From positions 62,001-126,000 of the forward strand of contig JAKCPB010000358.1 in assembly GCA_021442155.1 (NCBI GenBank): a stretch of DNA of 64,000 bases, given 5' to 3'. Each line of letters starts with the position of its first letter. Position 1 is the stretch's first letter. The DNA is from Cymbidium sinense. Its lineage: Eukaryota > Streptophyta > Magnoliopsida > Asparagales > Orchidaceae. Made by a program: the position numbers and the translations under genes. Positions 1-9,849 of the stretch are shown piece by piece. The notes beneath the pieces were generated by a model, which saw only the letters and a list, made by a program, of their open reading frames with translations, did not search any database and had not been told where the DNA came from.

Positions 1-151
1 TCCCACCTCCTCCATAACCACCACTGCCACCACCACCTCCATATCCCCAACTCTGATCCCCACCACCACCGCATAATCGCCGCTCTCTGTCCAGCCGCTC
101 AAGACAAGCCTGGTTGATGTGATGTCGCTCCAAGGTTGTGCCCATTCTTAG
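1..151 (-). pseudogene. GRP-like last exon, copy 1 (cut by window edge)
   Basis: On the minus strand a splice-acceptor-like CTAAG is followed by AATGGGCACAACCTTGG, which corresponds to the NGQxLDGRNIT start of the last exon of plant glycine-rich RNA-binding proteins (GRP7 type). A glycine-rich stretch follows, including the readable run GGGGDQSWGYGGGGGSGGYG. The start is damaged: the DGRN codons are altered and the reading frame shifts between the RRM tail and the glycine-rich part. The rest of the exon and the 3' UTR lie outside the window. In the family, this exon encodes the end of the RRM and the glycine-rich RNA-binding tail. No first exon is present, so this is an inactive fragment. It is one of eight copies in the same orientation. 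Confidence 0.72.
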
Positions 152-2076
152 GTTTAGTTTATTAGGTTTTATGGTTTAGGCTTATTTTTTAATTTTCATT
201 TAGTTTAGGTTGGTATGTGTTTTACTTTAGGGTTAGGGTTTTGGGTAGATTTAGGGTCAGTAGGTAGGGTTTAGTATTTTGTGGTTTATGCTTTTGATTT
301 AGTGGTATTTTAGGGTTTAGGGTTTAGATTTAAGAATTATGGTTTTAAAATCATGAACATACATGTTAGTTTATATTTTATTTATTTTATTATTTTTATT
401 TTTTTTTTATTTAGAACATTTTATTTGTTTAGTTTTATTTTATTTAGTTATTTTTATTTAGTTAGTTTTATTTAGTTTATTTTTATGTTTAGTTTTTATA
501 TTTTCAAGAGTTTATTTTATGTTATTTTGTTTAGGTTTTATTTTTATTTATTTTAGGTTAGTATGTTTCATTTTTATCATTTGGTTTAGTGTAGATTTTA
601 TTTTTAGGTTTATTTTCTTATTTTTAGTTTTTAGTTTTGTTTTATTTAGTTTTAGTAGTTTTATTTATTTAGTTTAGTTTATTTTAGTAGTTTAGGTTTA
701 TTTTATTTTTTTATTTTATTTTATTTTAGGTAAGTTTTTTTTAGTTTTTAGTTTTCTTTTATTTATTTATGTTATTTTAGTTAATTTTAGTAGGTTTCTA
801 TTTAGTTTACTTTAATTTTATCTAGATTTATTTTATTTCTTTTATTTTACATCTTTTTTATTTAGGTTTATAGTTTATATTTCTTTTAGTTAGTTTATTT
901 TTATCTTCTTACATTTTAATATTATCTTTATCTTCATTTATTTAGTAGCTAGCCCAGATCTTATCTTTATTTAGTAAGTTCCATTATTTATTAGAGGGCC
1001 TTTTAGTTAGTATAGGCCCTGGGGTTATTAAAGCCCATTTAAGGGTCAAGGAGTCAGTGGTCAGTCTTTACTGGTCAGTATTAGTGGGGCCTGTGGCTCA
1101 TATTTAGGGCCCAGGGTCAGATCAGGTATGTCAGACCCATGGAGTGGCTCAGATGTCAGTATCTCAGTGATCATAGTTTCAGTCTCAGTAAGGCCCACCA
1201 GCCTAGGGCTAGTATTAGGCTCAGGGCTGGCCCAGGGCCTGGGCTGGTTTAGTCCTTAGAGCCCAGTGGTCAGTAGCCCAGGGATGTTTTATAGGAAAAG
1301 TTATGGTTTAGGGCTTTTATTAAAGAACCCCAGTTTATTTATTTATTTTATTTTATTTATCTATTTTATTATTATTTAGTTCATATTCTTATTTTGGTTA
1401 TATATTTTATTTAGTTTATTTTATTTTATCTTTTAGTTTAGGTAAGGTTTATTTTATTTTATTTAGGTTTTTTTTTATTTCTGTGTTTAAGCATTTATTT
1501 TATCTTTAGTTTAGTTTTTATTTTAAGTTTTTTTTAGTTTTAGTTTATTTTATTTTATTTTATTTATTTAAGTGTAGGTTTTATTTAATTATTTAGTTTA
1601 TTATTTTGTTATTTTATTTTTTTTTAGTTTGATATTTTTTTTATTTTATTAATGTTTTATTTTATTTTTCAATTTATTTTTTAGGTTTAGGATTTATTTT
1701 AGTTTGGTTTATTTTATTTTTATTTTACGTATTTTATTTTATTTAGGTTTATTTTATTTTTTTATTTTTAGTCATTTGGTTTTTTATTTTATTTTATTTT
1801 ATTAGTTTTTTATTTATATTTTTTTTATGTTTGTTAGATTTAGTTTACTTATTTTTTATTTTATTATTTTAGGTTTATTTCTTTGTTTATTTTATTTTAG
1901 GTTTTATTTAGTTGGAGTTTTTTAGTTTAGTGTTAGGTAGTTTATGGTAGTTTTAGGTAGTGGTCAGTTTGGTGTAGGGTTTAGTGTTTTTGGGTCAGAT
2001 TGGTAGGGTTTGGTTAGGTTTTATGTTTGGGTTGTTTTATTTTTATTTTTGGTTTTTTTGGTTTTTTCTTATTTTA
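152..2076 (-). repeat. Telomere-like and (TTTTA)n low-complexity spacer, unit 1
   Basis: The plus strand is almost only T, A and G. Near the exon it is degenerate TTTAGGG, and it then passes into long TTTTATTTAGG-type runs. A GC-richer islet at about 1,010-1,300, full of GGCCCAGGG-like words, divides the spacer, and T-rich sequence resumes from about 1,330. There is no gene. The same architecture recurs after every GRP exon copy, so this is the spacer part of a tandem unit. Confidence 0.8.
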
Positions 2077-2136
2077 ACAGACAACAAATTCAAATTTAAC
2101 ATTTCTTGTTTTCGATGTCATCAACCTAGTAACAAA
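2077..2136 (-). pseudogene. GRP-like 3' UTR end, copy 2 (split from its exon)
   Basis: This stretch (AGACAACAAATTCAAATTT and onward) aligns with the distal end of the 3' UTR seen in copies 3-8, including the shared words CAACATTTCTT and ATCAACC.AGTAACA. The similarity stops at about 2,136, where unrelated retroelement sequence starts. The matching exon part reappears at 12,479. The copy has therefore been split by the insertion of element A, with the middle of the UTR and the C-terminal codons missing. Confidence 0.7.
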
Positions 2137-2960
2137 CCAATGAAGTGAGGTAATCAAATATCCTCCTAGGGTCTAGCTAAAGCCTCAGGTTCCCTGAATG
2201 TCCAGACTATGTACCCATTACCGTTCAATCTTATATAAATCAACACATGAATAATAGAAAGAGAACCCAACATTCATACACTTAAGCTATAAGCACATGC
2301 ATTTCTTATGTACTTATAATTAGCATCATAACACATTATTATTCATTTATAAGCTTTTAAAAAATACATTTAGATTTAATAGTGGTAATAGCCATGCATA
2401 TATTAAATTAAATCAACACATGCAAGCTTACATAAAGGAAATCCATTTTATTTTACTTTATTTTGAAAAGAAGGATGCATGGATTCAAATGACATACCAA
2501 ATTTAACATGATTGGAAAGAAGAAAATCAAGTATAAGCATGTGATTCATTCAACCAAACTAGTTTTATGGACAATCAAATCAAATAAGATTATTTAAAGC
2601 AAACCAAAGCTTCTTTATAAATTAAGTTTTGGATTAGATTTGATTTAAAGAGGAGAAGAGAAATCATCACTTGTTGTTTTAAACCCATTCCCACATTAGT
2701 GATTTGATTTAATTTTAGAAAATGTAATTAAATTGATTATATGGGTTAATTAAGTTGAACCCTTAGATGAATTACCCCTTACCTATGTCACCTTAAAGTA
2801 ATTAACTAAATAATTATGAGTCAACATGATATGCATGGAAAATAAACTTGCAATGATCTTAGAAATAAAAGGGGCCTAATGCAACTCATTAATAGATGAC
2901 AAGGACTTAATTAGTACTCATATTTTCACAGTGGACTAACCATAATTTCATTAAACTCCA
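2137..2960. other. Left outer flank of element A, nothing recognised
   Basis: AT-rich unique-looking sequence with no gene. It lies inside the interruption of GRP copy 2 but is not shared with element C, whose similarity to A begins only at about 2,960. It may be part of A lost from C, or an independent insertion. Confidence 0.45.
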
Positions 2961-5900
2961 TTAGGTTATTAAACACATAAAGATCTACCCCATGATTTAA
3001 TTAATTAGGTCTAATGTGATTATGATTTCAAATTGATTAAGTGATTTAATTAATTGATTAAATCTTAATTAATTTTATTTTTAAAAAGGTGAAATTAACA
3101 TAGGGAAAGGGGTCCTAACCCTATTCCTTAGTTCACTTACTATTGAACAATAATTAATAAACTTAATTAACCAATTAATTACTATTCATGGGATTAATTA
3201 ATCATTAATTAACTTAAAAGAGTAGTTAAACTTTAATTAGTTAATTTTCTTAATTGGGTGAGCAATAAATCCCAAGAAAATCATGGGAGGCAGAGGTCAT
3301 CCCACCAAATTAACCAATAAAATTTAAGAATAATTGATCAAGTAATTAAGGAGTAATTAAGCTAATAAATTTTGCAATTAAACCTTAACTACTATTCAAA
3401 ATTAGTTATAATTATTTTTAATTAATTTTCCTCTAAAATACCTTAAAATAAGTATTTATTTTCATTTTTTTATTTCAATGATTTTTTATGATTTTAGAAG
3501 TTTTAGCCCTTAAAATTGATTAATTGCTTAATTAAAGCCTAATCCTATTTCACAATGTGGCACGGACATGTCCACCGGGTGTCGATTGGCTACTTAAAAC
3601 ATTCATCTACATGGAGACTAAGCCCTATTGAGTATTGGATCAATTCCTTGATGTTCTCAAGGCCATGAACCGATGATTTGAGCTCGCCTTTGATCAAGTC
3701 CCACCTCCATGCTCTGAAGCTTGGAAGATGATTCATACTTGCTGACGCAACATGGGAAGGTGCGCAAATGTTAATTTGAGTTTGATGGAGAAATGGGGAA
3801 GTTAGGTAAAAAAATGGGAGTGTCCTATTTATGGACGAATGGCATTTTGATCGAGAACGAGCGAGCTTAGGGAATGGCTCTAGCCTCATCTGGTAGTGGA
3901 TGAGGAATGATTCTGTGTGTTTGAGTGGAAATGAGAGGTGTATACCCCTTCATCTTGATCATGGTGGGGGATTGGCATCTAGTGGTCCTGCCATCTCGAA
4001 ATCTGTGGTATGGAGGAGGTGAGTTGGCTCGCTTGGTTGGTCAAGGTGTGAGGTGGTCGCCAAGGAGAAATCATGGGTGCCCTATGAGTTTCAAATGCTA
4101 ATGGGATGGGTGAGGTGATTTCACCTCCCATGGGTCATGACCCAACCACCCTATGGGTCAAAGCAAAGTCTAGTGCCTACCATTGAGACTACCAAGTGGC
4201 CAAGGAATGGAAATGACCACTTACATGGGTGATTTGCCTCATGTGATGCCCTTGACCCAAAGGTAGAATGATCATTTGGCATTGGATTTGATTTGGGCAT
4301 ATTTGAAATGAGCCAAAACTAGGTTATCCTAAATTTCAAGTCAATTAAAGATGATTTGCTTAGGTTTGGCTCAATTTGACTAATTTATGTCAAATTGGGT
4401 TAGGTTGATTCAAGTTGGCCAATTGGTCAAATTGGGTCAAACCAGGGTTTGGTCAAGTTCATATGATCATTTGGGATATTTTGGTTTTGTTTGGCTTATA
4501 TTTGATTTTGGCTCATTTGAATTCATTTTGATCAAATGGTTAAGTTGACCAATTTGACCAAATTGGCCAAATTAAATTAGTTTGGTGTTGGTTTGGGTTT
4601 AGTTGACCAATCAAGATGATTGTAGCTTGTTTCAATTAATTTGGATTTAGTTTGATTTAGGCCAACTTGAACAAAAGGTCAATTTGGGCTAAGTAGGTCA
4701 ATTGGGTCCAATCATGGATTTGGTCCAGCTCAACAATCAATTTGGAATGAACTTAAGCCATTGGTTGCAATCAATTTGGTTTATATTTTGATTCAAACCC
4801 ATTAGGTCTTTTATGTCAATTTGGGTCAACCTGGGTCAAGAGGGCCATTTGGGTTTGGTTTGACTCAATTGAAGGTCAAGTCATATTCAAATATTGAATG
4901 ATTTGGTATGAATCATTGATTTCAAGGATTTAGCTTAGTTACAAATTGACTAGTTTGGGTTCATATGGGTTAGGTTGACTTGGTCAAATGACCAAGTTGA
5001 CTTAGTTTGACTCAATTTGTGGCAATTGATCAACATAGGAGATCAACAATCATGATGAGAGTTTTGATGTTTGGTTCAATCCAATTTGGGTAGGATTAAC
5101 TTGGCTCAATTGGTCAAATTGGTCACAGTCAAGTGGACCAATTGGGTTTAGTTTGCTTGATTTTGGATTGAGTTTGATTTAGTTGAGTTTATATATGGAT
5201 TTGGAATTGATATATAAATTCAATTGCAATTAGTTTGAGTTCAAATAGGTTTTGGTTCATTTGAACATTTTCAAGTCAAAAGGGTTAAGTTGGGTTTGAC
5301 TTGGGTGGATTTTGGTTTGGCTTGATGATTGTAGATTTCATTTCTATTTGTGAATATGATTGAAGGTATGATTGATTCATGTGAAAATCAATTGAATTTG
5401 GGTTTTGGAATGAAAGAATTTAAGTCCATGGAGTTCACATGTGGCTTAGTTTGATTTTGATTTGGTTTGATTTATTTTGATGATTTAAATGTATATTTCA
5501 TTTAAATTTGTGAAGAAGATTGAAAATATGATTGATTTGTAAGAAACTTAATTGATTTTGACTTGATTTGGATTATTATTTGCTAAGTCCATGGATAGAT
5601 TATATGGCTTATGAAGGTTTTGATTTAATTTGATTTAGTTTGATTTAGTTTTGATCATTTGAATAGATTTGAATTATATTTAGAAGAGTAATGGAAGGTA
5701 TAAATTTATTATGAGAAAATCAATTGATTTTGGATTGATTTGGATTAATATTTGGCTAAGTCCATGGTATAGGTCATATGACTTAGGAAGGGTCTCAAGT
5801 TTGGATTTGATCATGGGCTTCAATAATTTTGTTTTGGAATTTGGGTCTTGATTTGAATTTGAATGATGTCAATTGAACTTGAGCTTTAGTTTAAGGTGAG

Positions 5901-6080
5901 CATGGATTGGATTTGTTGTAGGTGATTATACTAATCCCAAGGCATAACCTAATCCTATGGTTAACCCTCTAAGTCATTAGGCTTAAGTTAAGTATTTACC
6001 TAATTGTTAGAAGAATCTTATGACTAGGGAAGTCTTAGTATCTAGAAGACTCCTAAGTCTAAGATGGGAAGATTGAATCC
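2960..6080. other. Upstream non-coding arm of element A
   Basis: Shared in inverted orientation with 51,940-55,402. It starts with an AATTAATTAA-rich section (to about 3,560) and continues with a promoter-like section that reads on the minus strand (about 3,590-3,960). From about 4,280 to 5,900 there are dense, degenerate TTGGTCAAATTGGTC words. Three copies of a roughly 165-173 bp repeat, anchored by AAGTCCATGG, lie at 5,422, 5,585 and 5,758. A 99-codon open frame at 3,590-3,889 on the minus strand is not kept open in C, so it is not called a gene. Confidence 0.6.
3590..3960 (-). promoter_or_regulatory. Core-promoter-like sequence, opposite to pol
   Basis: On the minus strand a TATA-like GGTATACACC within a GATGAAGGGG context (about 3,935-3,955) is followed by CACTCAAACACACA. 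Further on is a second TATA-like CCATAAATAGGACACTCCC (about 3,810-3,840), followed by a CT-rich leader. This resembles the U3/R region of plant LTRs. It is conserved in element C at about 53,980-54,200 on the plus strand. It points away from the pol genes in both copies. The activity is inferred, not shown. Confidence 0.4.
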
Positions 6081-6529
6081 ACACTCCAAAAGTGAGCTCA
6101 ACATGCCTTAGGATCTATAGTATTGCTCTTGCAAGGGTTAACCATAGTTAAGGAAGCGTCTAAGTCATCCACATGTACGAAGACTTAGAGGTTCTTTCTG
6201 GGAGCATCATCTTTAAGTTAATAAGTTGATGTAGAACTTGAGGGTGATTCATATAAAAATTTAATAGAATTACCTTTTGATTGGTACTTTCCTTGTGTTC
6301 ATAATTTAGCAAAGAAACAGTTAATCCCACATACTTGATCAAAGCAATGTGTCGACTTTTAAAGAATATGGAAGAATCAATGCAAAGCTCTCAATCAAGA
6401 CGAGGACTAGATCAATATTGGGTCCATGATGATTACCACTAGTCATAAACCAATCATTTGGAATCTGATAGGTTCTTTTCAAATCACATTCACAAATATG
6501 AGGACTTGTCCTTAGAAACTTTAATTGAT

Positions 6530-7300
6530 CTAGATGATTTTGAAGTCAAAGAAGCACTGCTAGAGTTCAAAGAAGAGATCAAGTCCACCATCGATGAGCT
6601 CAAGGAAATCAACTTTGGAACATCAATTCTTTATTGAATGAAATTGAAACCAATGACTTAGTTAGGCTATTGATTGAGTTTAAGGACTACTTTGCATGGA
6701 GTTATGAAGAAATTCCTAGATAAGCTCCTGACATAGCGGTCTATAAACTAGCAATAGAGCATACTGCTCACCCTGTCAAGCAAGCTCCTAGATGCATGTG
6801 ATTAGACATAGAACAATAGGTCATTTCTGAAGTGAAAAAATTCATCGATGCTGGCTTCATCTCAGAAGAAAAATAATATACCTGGTTAGCTAGTGTCATC
6901 ACAGTTAAGAAAATGATTGGCCAAATTAATATATGCATCGATTTTAGAAATGTCCAAAAGATAAATTTTCACTACCAATCTCGAAGCTGATGGTGGACTT
7001 TGCCAAATCTCATGTAGTCTTCTATTTCATGGATGGCTCATGATATAACTAAATAAAGATGGCCCTCAAGATGAAAGAAACACTACTTTAGAACTCGATC
7101 AACTATTGCTATAAGGTCATGCCTTTCATTTTAAAAATGCCGATGCATACATACTTATGACTCTAATTATCGATGAACTCATTCATCATCAAGTCGAAAG
7201 TGCTATGTCGATGATCTCGTGGTCAAAAGTAGAGAAAAGGAAGACAATCTCTTTGACTTGAGAGTAATTTTTTAATAGTTAAAATAATTTAACCTCAAAA
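6530..7300 (+). pseudogene. Element A linker and reverse transcriptase remnant
   Basis: The linker reads DDFEVKEALLEFKEEIKST and, after a frameshift, DYFAWSYEEIPR at about 6,690. The conserved VKQAPR box follows at about 6,770, then DAGFISEE, a CIDFR box at about 6,935 and finally CYVDDLVVKS at 7,201-7,230. This order is the fingers and palm of Ty3/gypsy reverse transcriptase, which copies element RNA into DNA. The catalytic YVDD is still readable here, unlike in relatives B and C. Internal stops (for example after EEIPR and in the QAPRCM region) and several frame changes make it inactive. The PLP and FMDG boxes are out of frame or damaged. Confidence 0.8.
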
Positions 7301-8040
7301 TGAACCCCGTGAAGTGTGCATTCGGAGTAGCTTAAGGGAAATTTCTTGGGTTTATTATTTGACACTAGAAAATTAAAATCGATCTAGAGAAGATCAAAGT
7401 AGTATTAGAAATGCCACCCCCTAAAAGTTTAACTCAACTCAGACCTTTCTAAGGGTGGTTGGCATATTTAAGACGCTTTATATCCAAACCTATCAGTAAG
7501 ATGTCAGCCATTCTCAACACTTGTAAAAAAGGATGCCATCTTCAAGTAAGATGATAAGTGCAAGCATTCCTTTGAATACATCAAGCATTACCTAATGACG
7601 TCGTCGGTTCTAGCAGCATCTATCCTGGGCAAGCCACTCAAATTTTACACTGTTGCATTAGACAACTCCCATGGTGCTTTGTTGGCCCAAGCCAATGACA
7701 AAGGGAAGGAAAATGCACTTCTACCTCAACCATCATCTAATCTACTGTTAATTATCCATCCATTGAGAAGCATTACCTATTTTAATCTTTGCATCCCAAA
7801 AGCTACACCATATGCTTTCATAAAGTGAACTTAATCTCTGATCAATCCACTACAGTATCTCATGAAATGCTCGATGCTATCCGGATGGTTGGCACGATGG
7901 TCCATTACCCTCCCACAGTTTGACATTACCTTCGTACCCCTCCGTGAGATGAAAGGACAAGCACTAGAGAATTTCTTAGCTGTACACCCACTCCCTACTG
8001 ACTCTCTGCTTAGTGATGATCTCCCCAATGAATAAATCAT
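7300..8040 (+). pseudogene. Element A Ty3-type RNase H remnant
   Basis: Continues the RT thumb: the phrases KIDLEKIKVVLEMPPPKSLT (near 7,375) and GWLAYLRRFI match the connection of gypsy pol. An open frame at 7,595-7,828 follows, starting MTSSVLAASILGKPL, with the RNase H start words FYTVALDNSHGALLAQ. The frame then shifts, and GQALENFLAVHPLPTDSLLS is readable before 8,030. This is the linker to the second RNase H found in Tat elements. RNase H normally removes the RNA strand during reverse transcription. Stops and shifts show it is dead. Confidence 0.72.
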
Positions 8041-8578
8041 GTACTTAGGGGATACTAGCATTCACCACTCGAAGATGTACTTTGATGGTGTGACTTCCTC
8101 TCAAATAGGAGAAGAACCACAATCTACTATTCCAAGAAATGCAGGGGTAGGATTAGTTCTCTCAACTCTGGATATCGATGTGATGAGATTCTCATATCAT
8201 CTTTCCAATCACTGCACCAACAATGAAGCCCAATATGAGGCTCTGATTGAGATTCTGGAGTTAGCCATTACTTTAAGCATCCATAATGTCAACATCTTCC
8301 GGGATTCTCATCTAGTTATCAAATAAATTGATGGGTCCTATATGGTTGTAAAGCCCAAGCTCCATCACTACCACAAGTACACCATGGAGTTATTGGCCCA
8401 AATCTTAGATGTTACCATTTATAAGATTCCTCGAGGAGAGAGCGCCATAGTGTATGCTTTAGCCAAGATTGCCAAAGAGTTGGCATGTCCAGAGGATGAG
8501 TCCATATCAATAAAGGTCCAAAATATACAAATCTCATCCCTTATTAATATTGAACTCATCAAAAAGTACTCTCTTTAA
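8039..8578 (+). pseudogene. Element A second (archaeal-type) RNase H remnant
   Basis: Two open frames (8,039-8,326 and 8,342-8,578) carry the Tat-specific second RNase H. The first acidic residue is in MYFDG, the second in CTNNEAQYEALIE and the third in NIFRDSHLVIK. KPKLHHYHKYTMELLAQ and ALAKIAKELACPEDES follow. A stop and a one-codon gap near 8,325 separate the frames. The catalytic acidic residues are still visible, so this is the best kept part of pol A. The domain is diagnostic for the Tat clade of Ty3/gypsy elements. It cannot act alone and is interpreted as an element relic. Confidence 0.78.
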
Positions 8579-8639
8579 GGGAAGGTTACCAATGTCAAGA
8601 AGGATGAGGAGTTAGATTGGAGGCAACCATTCATGGATT

Positions 8640-9830
8640 ACCTAAATAAAGGCAAACTACCTCAAGAGAATTCAAGTCAATCATATAGGAGAGCTCTTTC
8701 CTATGCTCTTTGATGGTGTATTCTACCGATGGTCTTTCGATCATATGTGGTTACGTTATTTAGAAAAGCATGAAGCCCGTAAGATCATGACCAAAGTACA
8801 CTCAAGATTATGTGGAGTCAACTAATTCAATCTAAAAATAAAAGCTAAGATCAAGAGACTAGGATACTACTGGTCATCGATGATCAAAGATTGCATGGAT
8901 ATGGCTAGGCGATGCCATCAATGTCAAATACATAATGTGGTCCTACACCAACCATCCAACATTCTACAACCTACATTAGCCTCATGACCATTTGTGTTGT
9001 ACATATAGTGGGTCCGATTGATCCTTCTTCTTCAAGGGTCATCATTTCATCTTAGTCGCATCGACTACTTTTAAATGGGAGAAGATGATTTATTTATAGG
9101 TCACAACACAACTTGTCCTCCAATTTTAGGAACCATATCGTATATAAGTTCAGAGTGCCTCAATGAATTTTAGTTGATAATGGTACTACATTCAAGAGCA
9201 CCAAGATCAATAACTTTGCCTGGAGACACAACATAGATTGGAGATATTCTACCATCAACTACTAGAGGAAAAATGGAATAGGAGAAGACTTCAACAAAAC
9301 TCTCATCCAAATGCTAAAGATGACACTGATAATAACAAGCAAATAAAGGGCATGAGTAATTAAGCCTTGTGGGCCTACCACACCACATATAGAACACCAA
9401 CTTAGTTTACTCATTTCTCTTATATGGGTCCAAGCCTTTCTACCATTAGAAGTCTAACTCCCATCACTAAGGATAGATGTGGGTAGCAAGATAACAACAG
9501 AGAAAAAGACCAAGTTGCGATTATAAGAGCTTGAAGGTTTGGAGGACATTAACTTGTGGGCATGCAAAAACCTTGAGTTGTAAAAAGCTAAAATGATTCA
9601 ATCTCACAACAAGTTGGTCTATCCTAGAGCTTTTCAAGTAGGAGAGCTTATTTTAGTTTTAAAGAGACCGATTATTACCCATTTTCCATAGAGAAGGCCT
9701 ACCAAGGAGGATCTTAATAGCATATTAATTATAAGGGAGAGCGCCCAATGCTTCCAATCAACGGGCTCTACCTAAAGAAATATTATAAATCATGTTTGAA
9801 AATAACTATCATCAATGAAAATTCCATTTT
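8640..9830 (+). pseudogene. Element A integrase remnant
   Basis: The zinc-binding (H2C2-like) region is readable at about 8,720-8,935: VHSRLCG, then [20 protein letters not shown] and HQCQ. The catalytic core (about 8,990-9,350) is heavily shifted. Traces of the GSSFHLS and VDNGTTFKS blocks remain. The C-terminal region keeps LEGL and LYLKKYYKSCLK near 9,760-9,795, the normal end of Tat integrase. Integrase joins element DNA to the chromosome, but stops and frameshifts leave no intact core here. Compare the better kept C-terminus in B (33,268-33,648). Confidence 0.72.
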
Positions 9831-9849
9831 GAATTCAATCTCTTCCATG

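Noticed and set aside
3590..3889. A 99-codon minus-strand gene in the upstream arm of A.
   Set aside because: The homologous region in C (about 54,020-54,370) has stops and frame changes. The similarity is of promoter/leader type.
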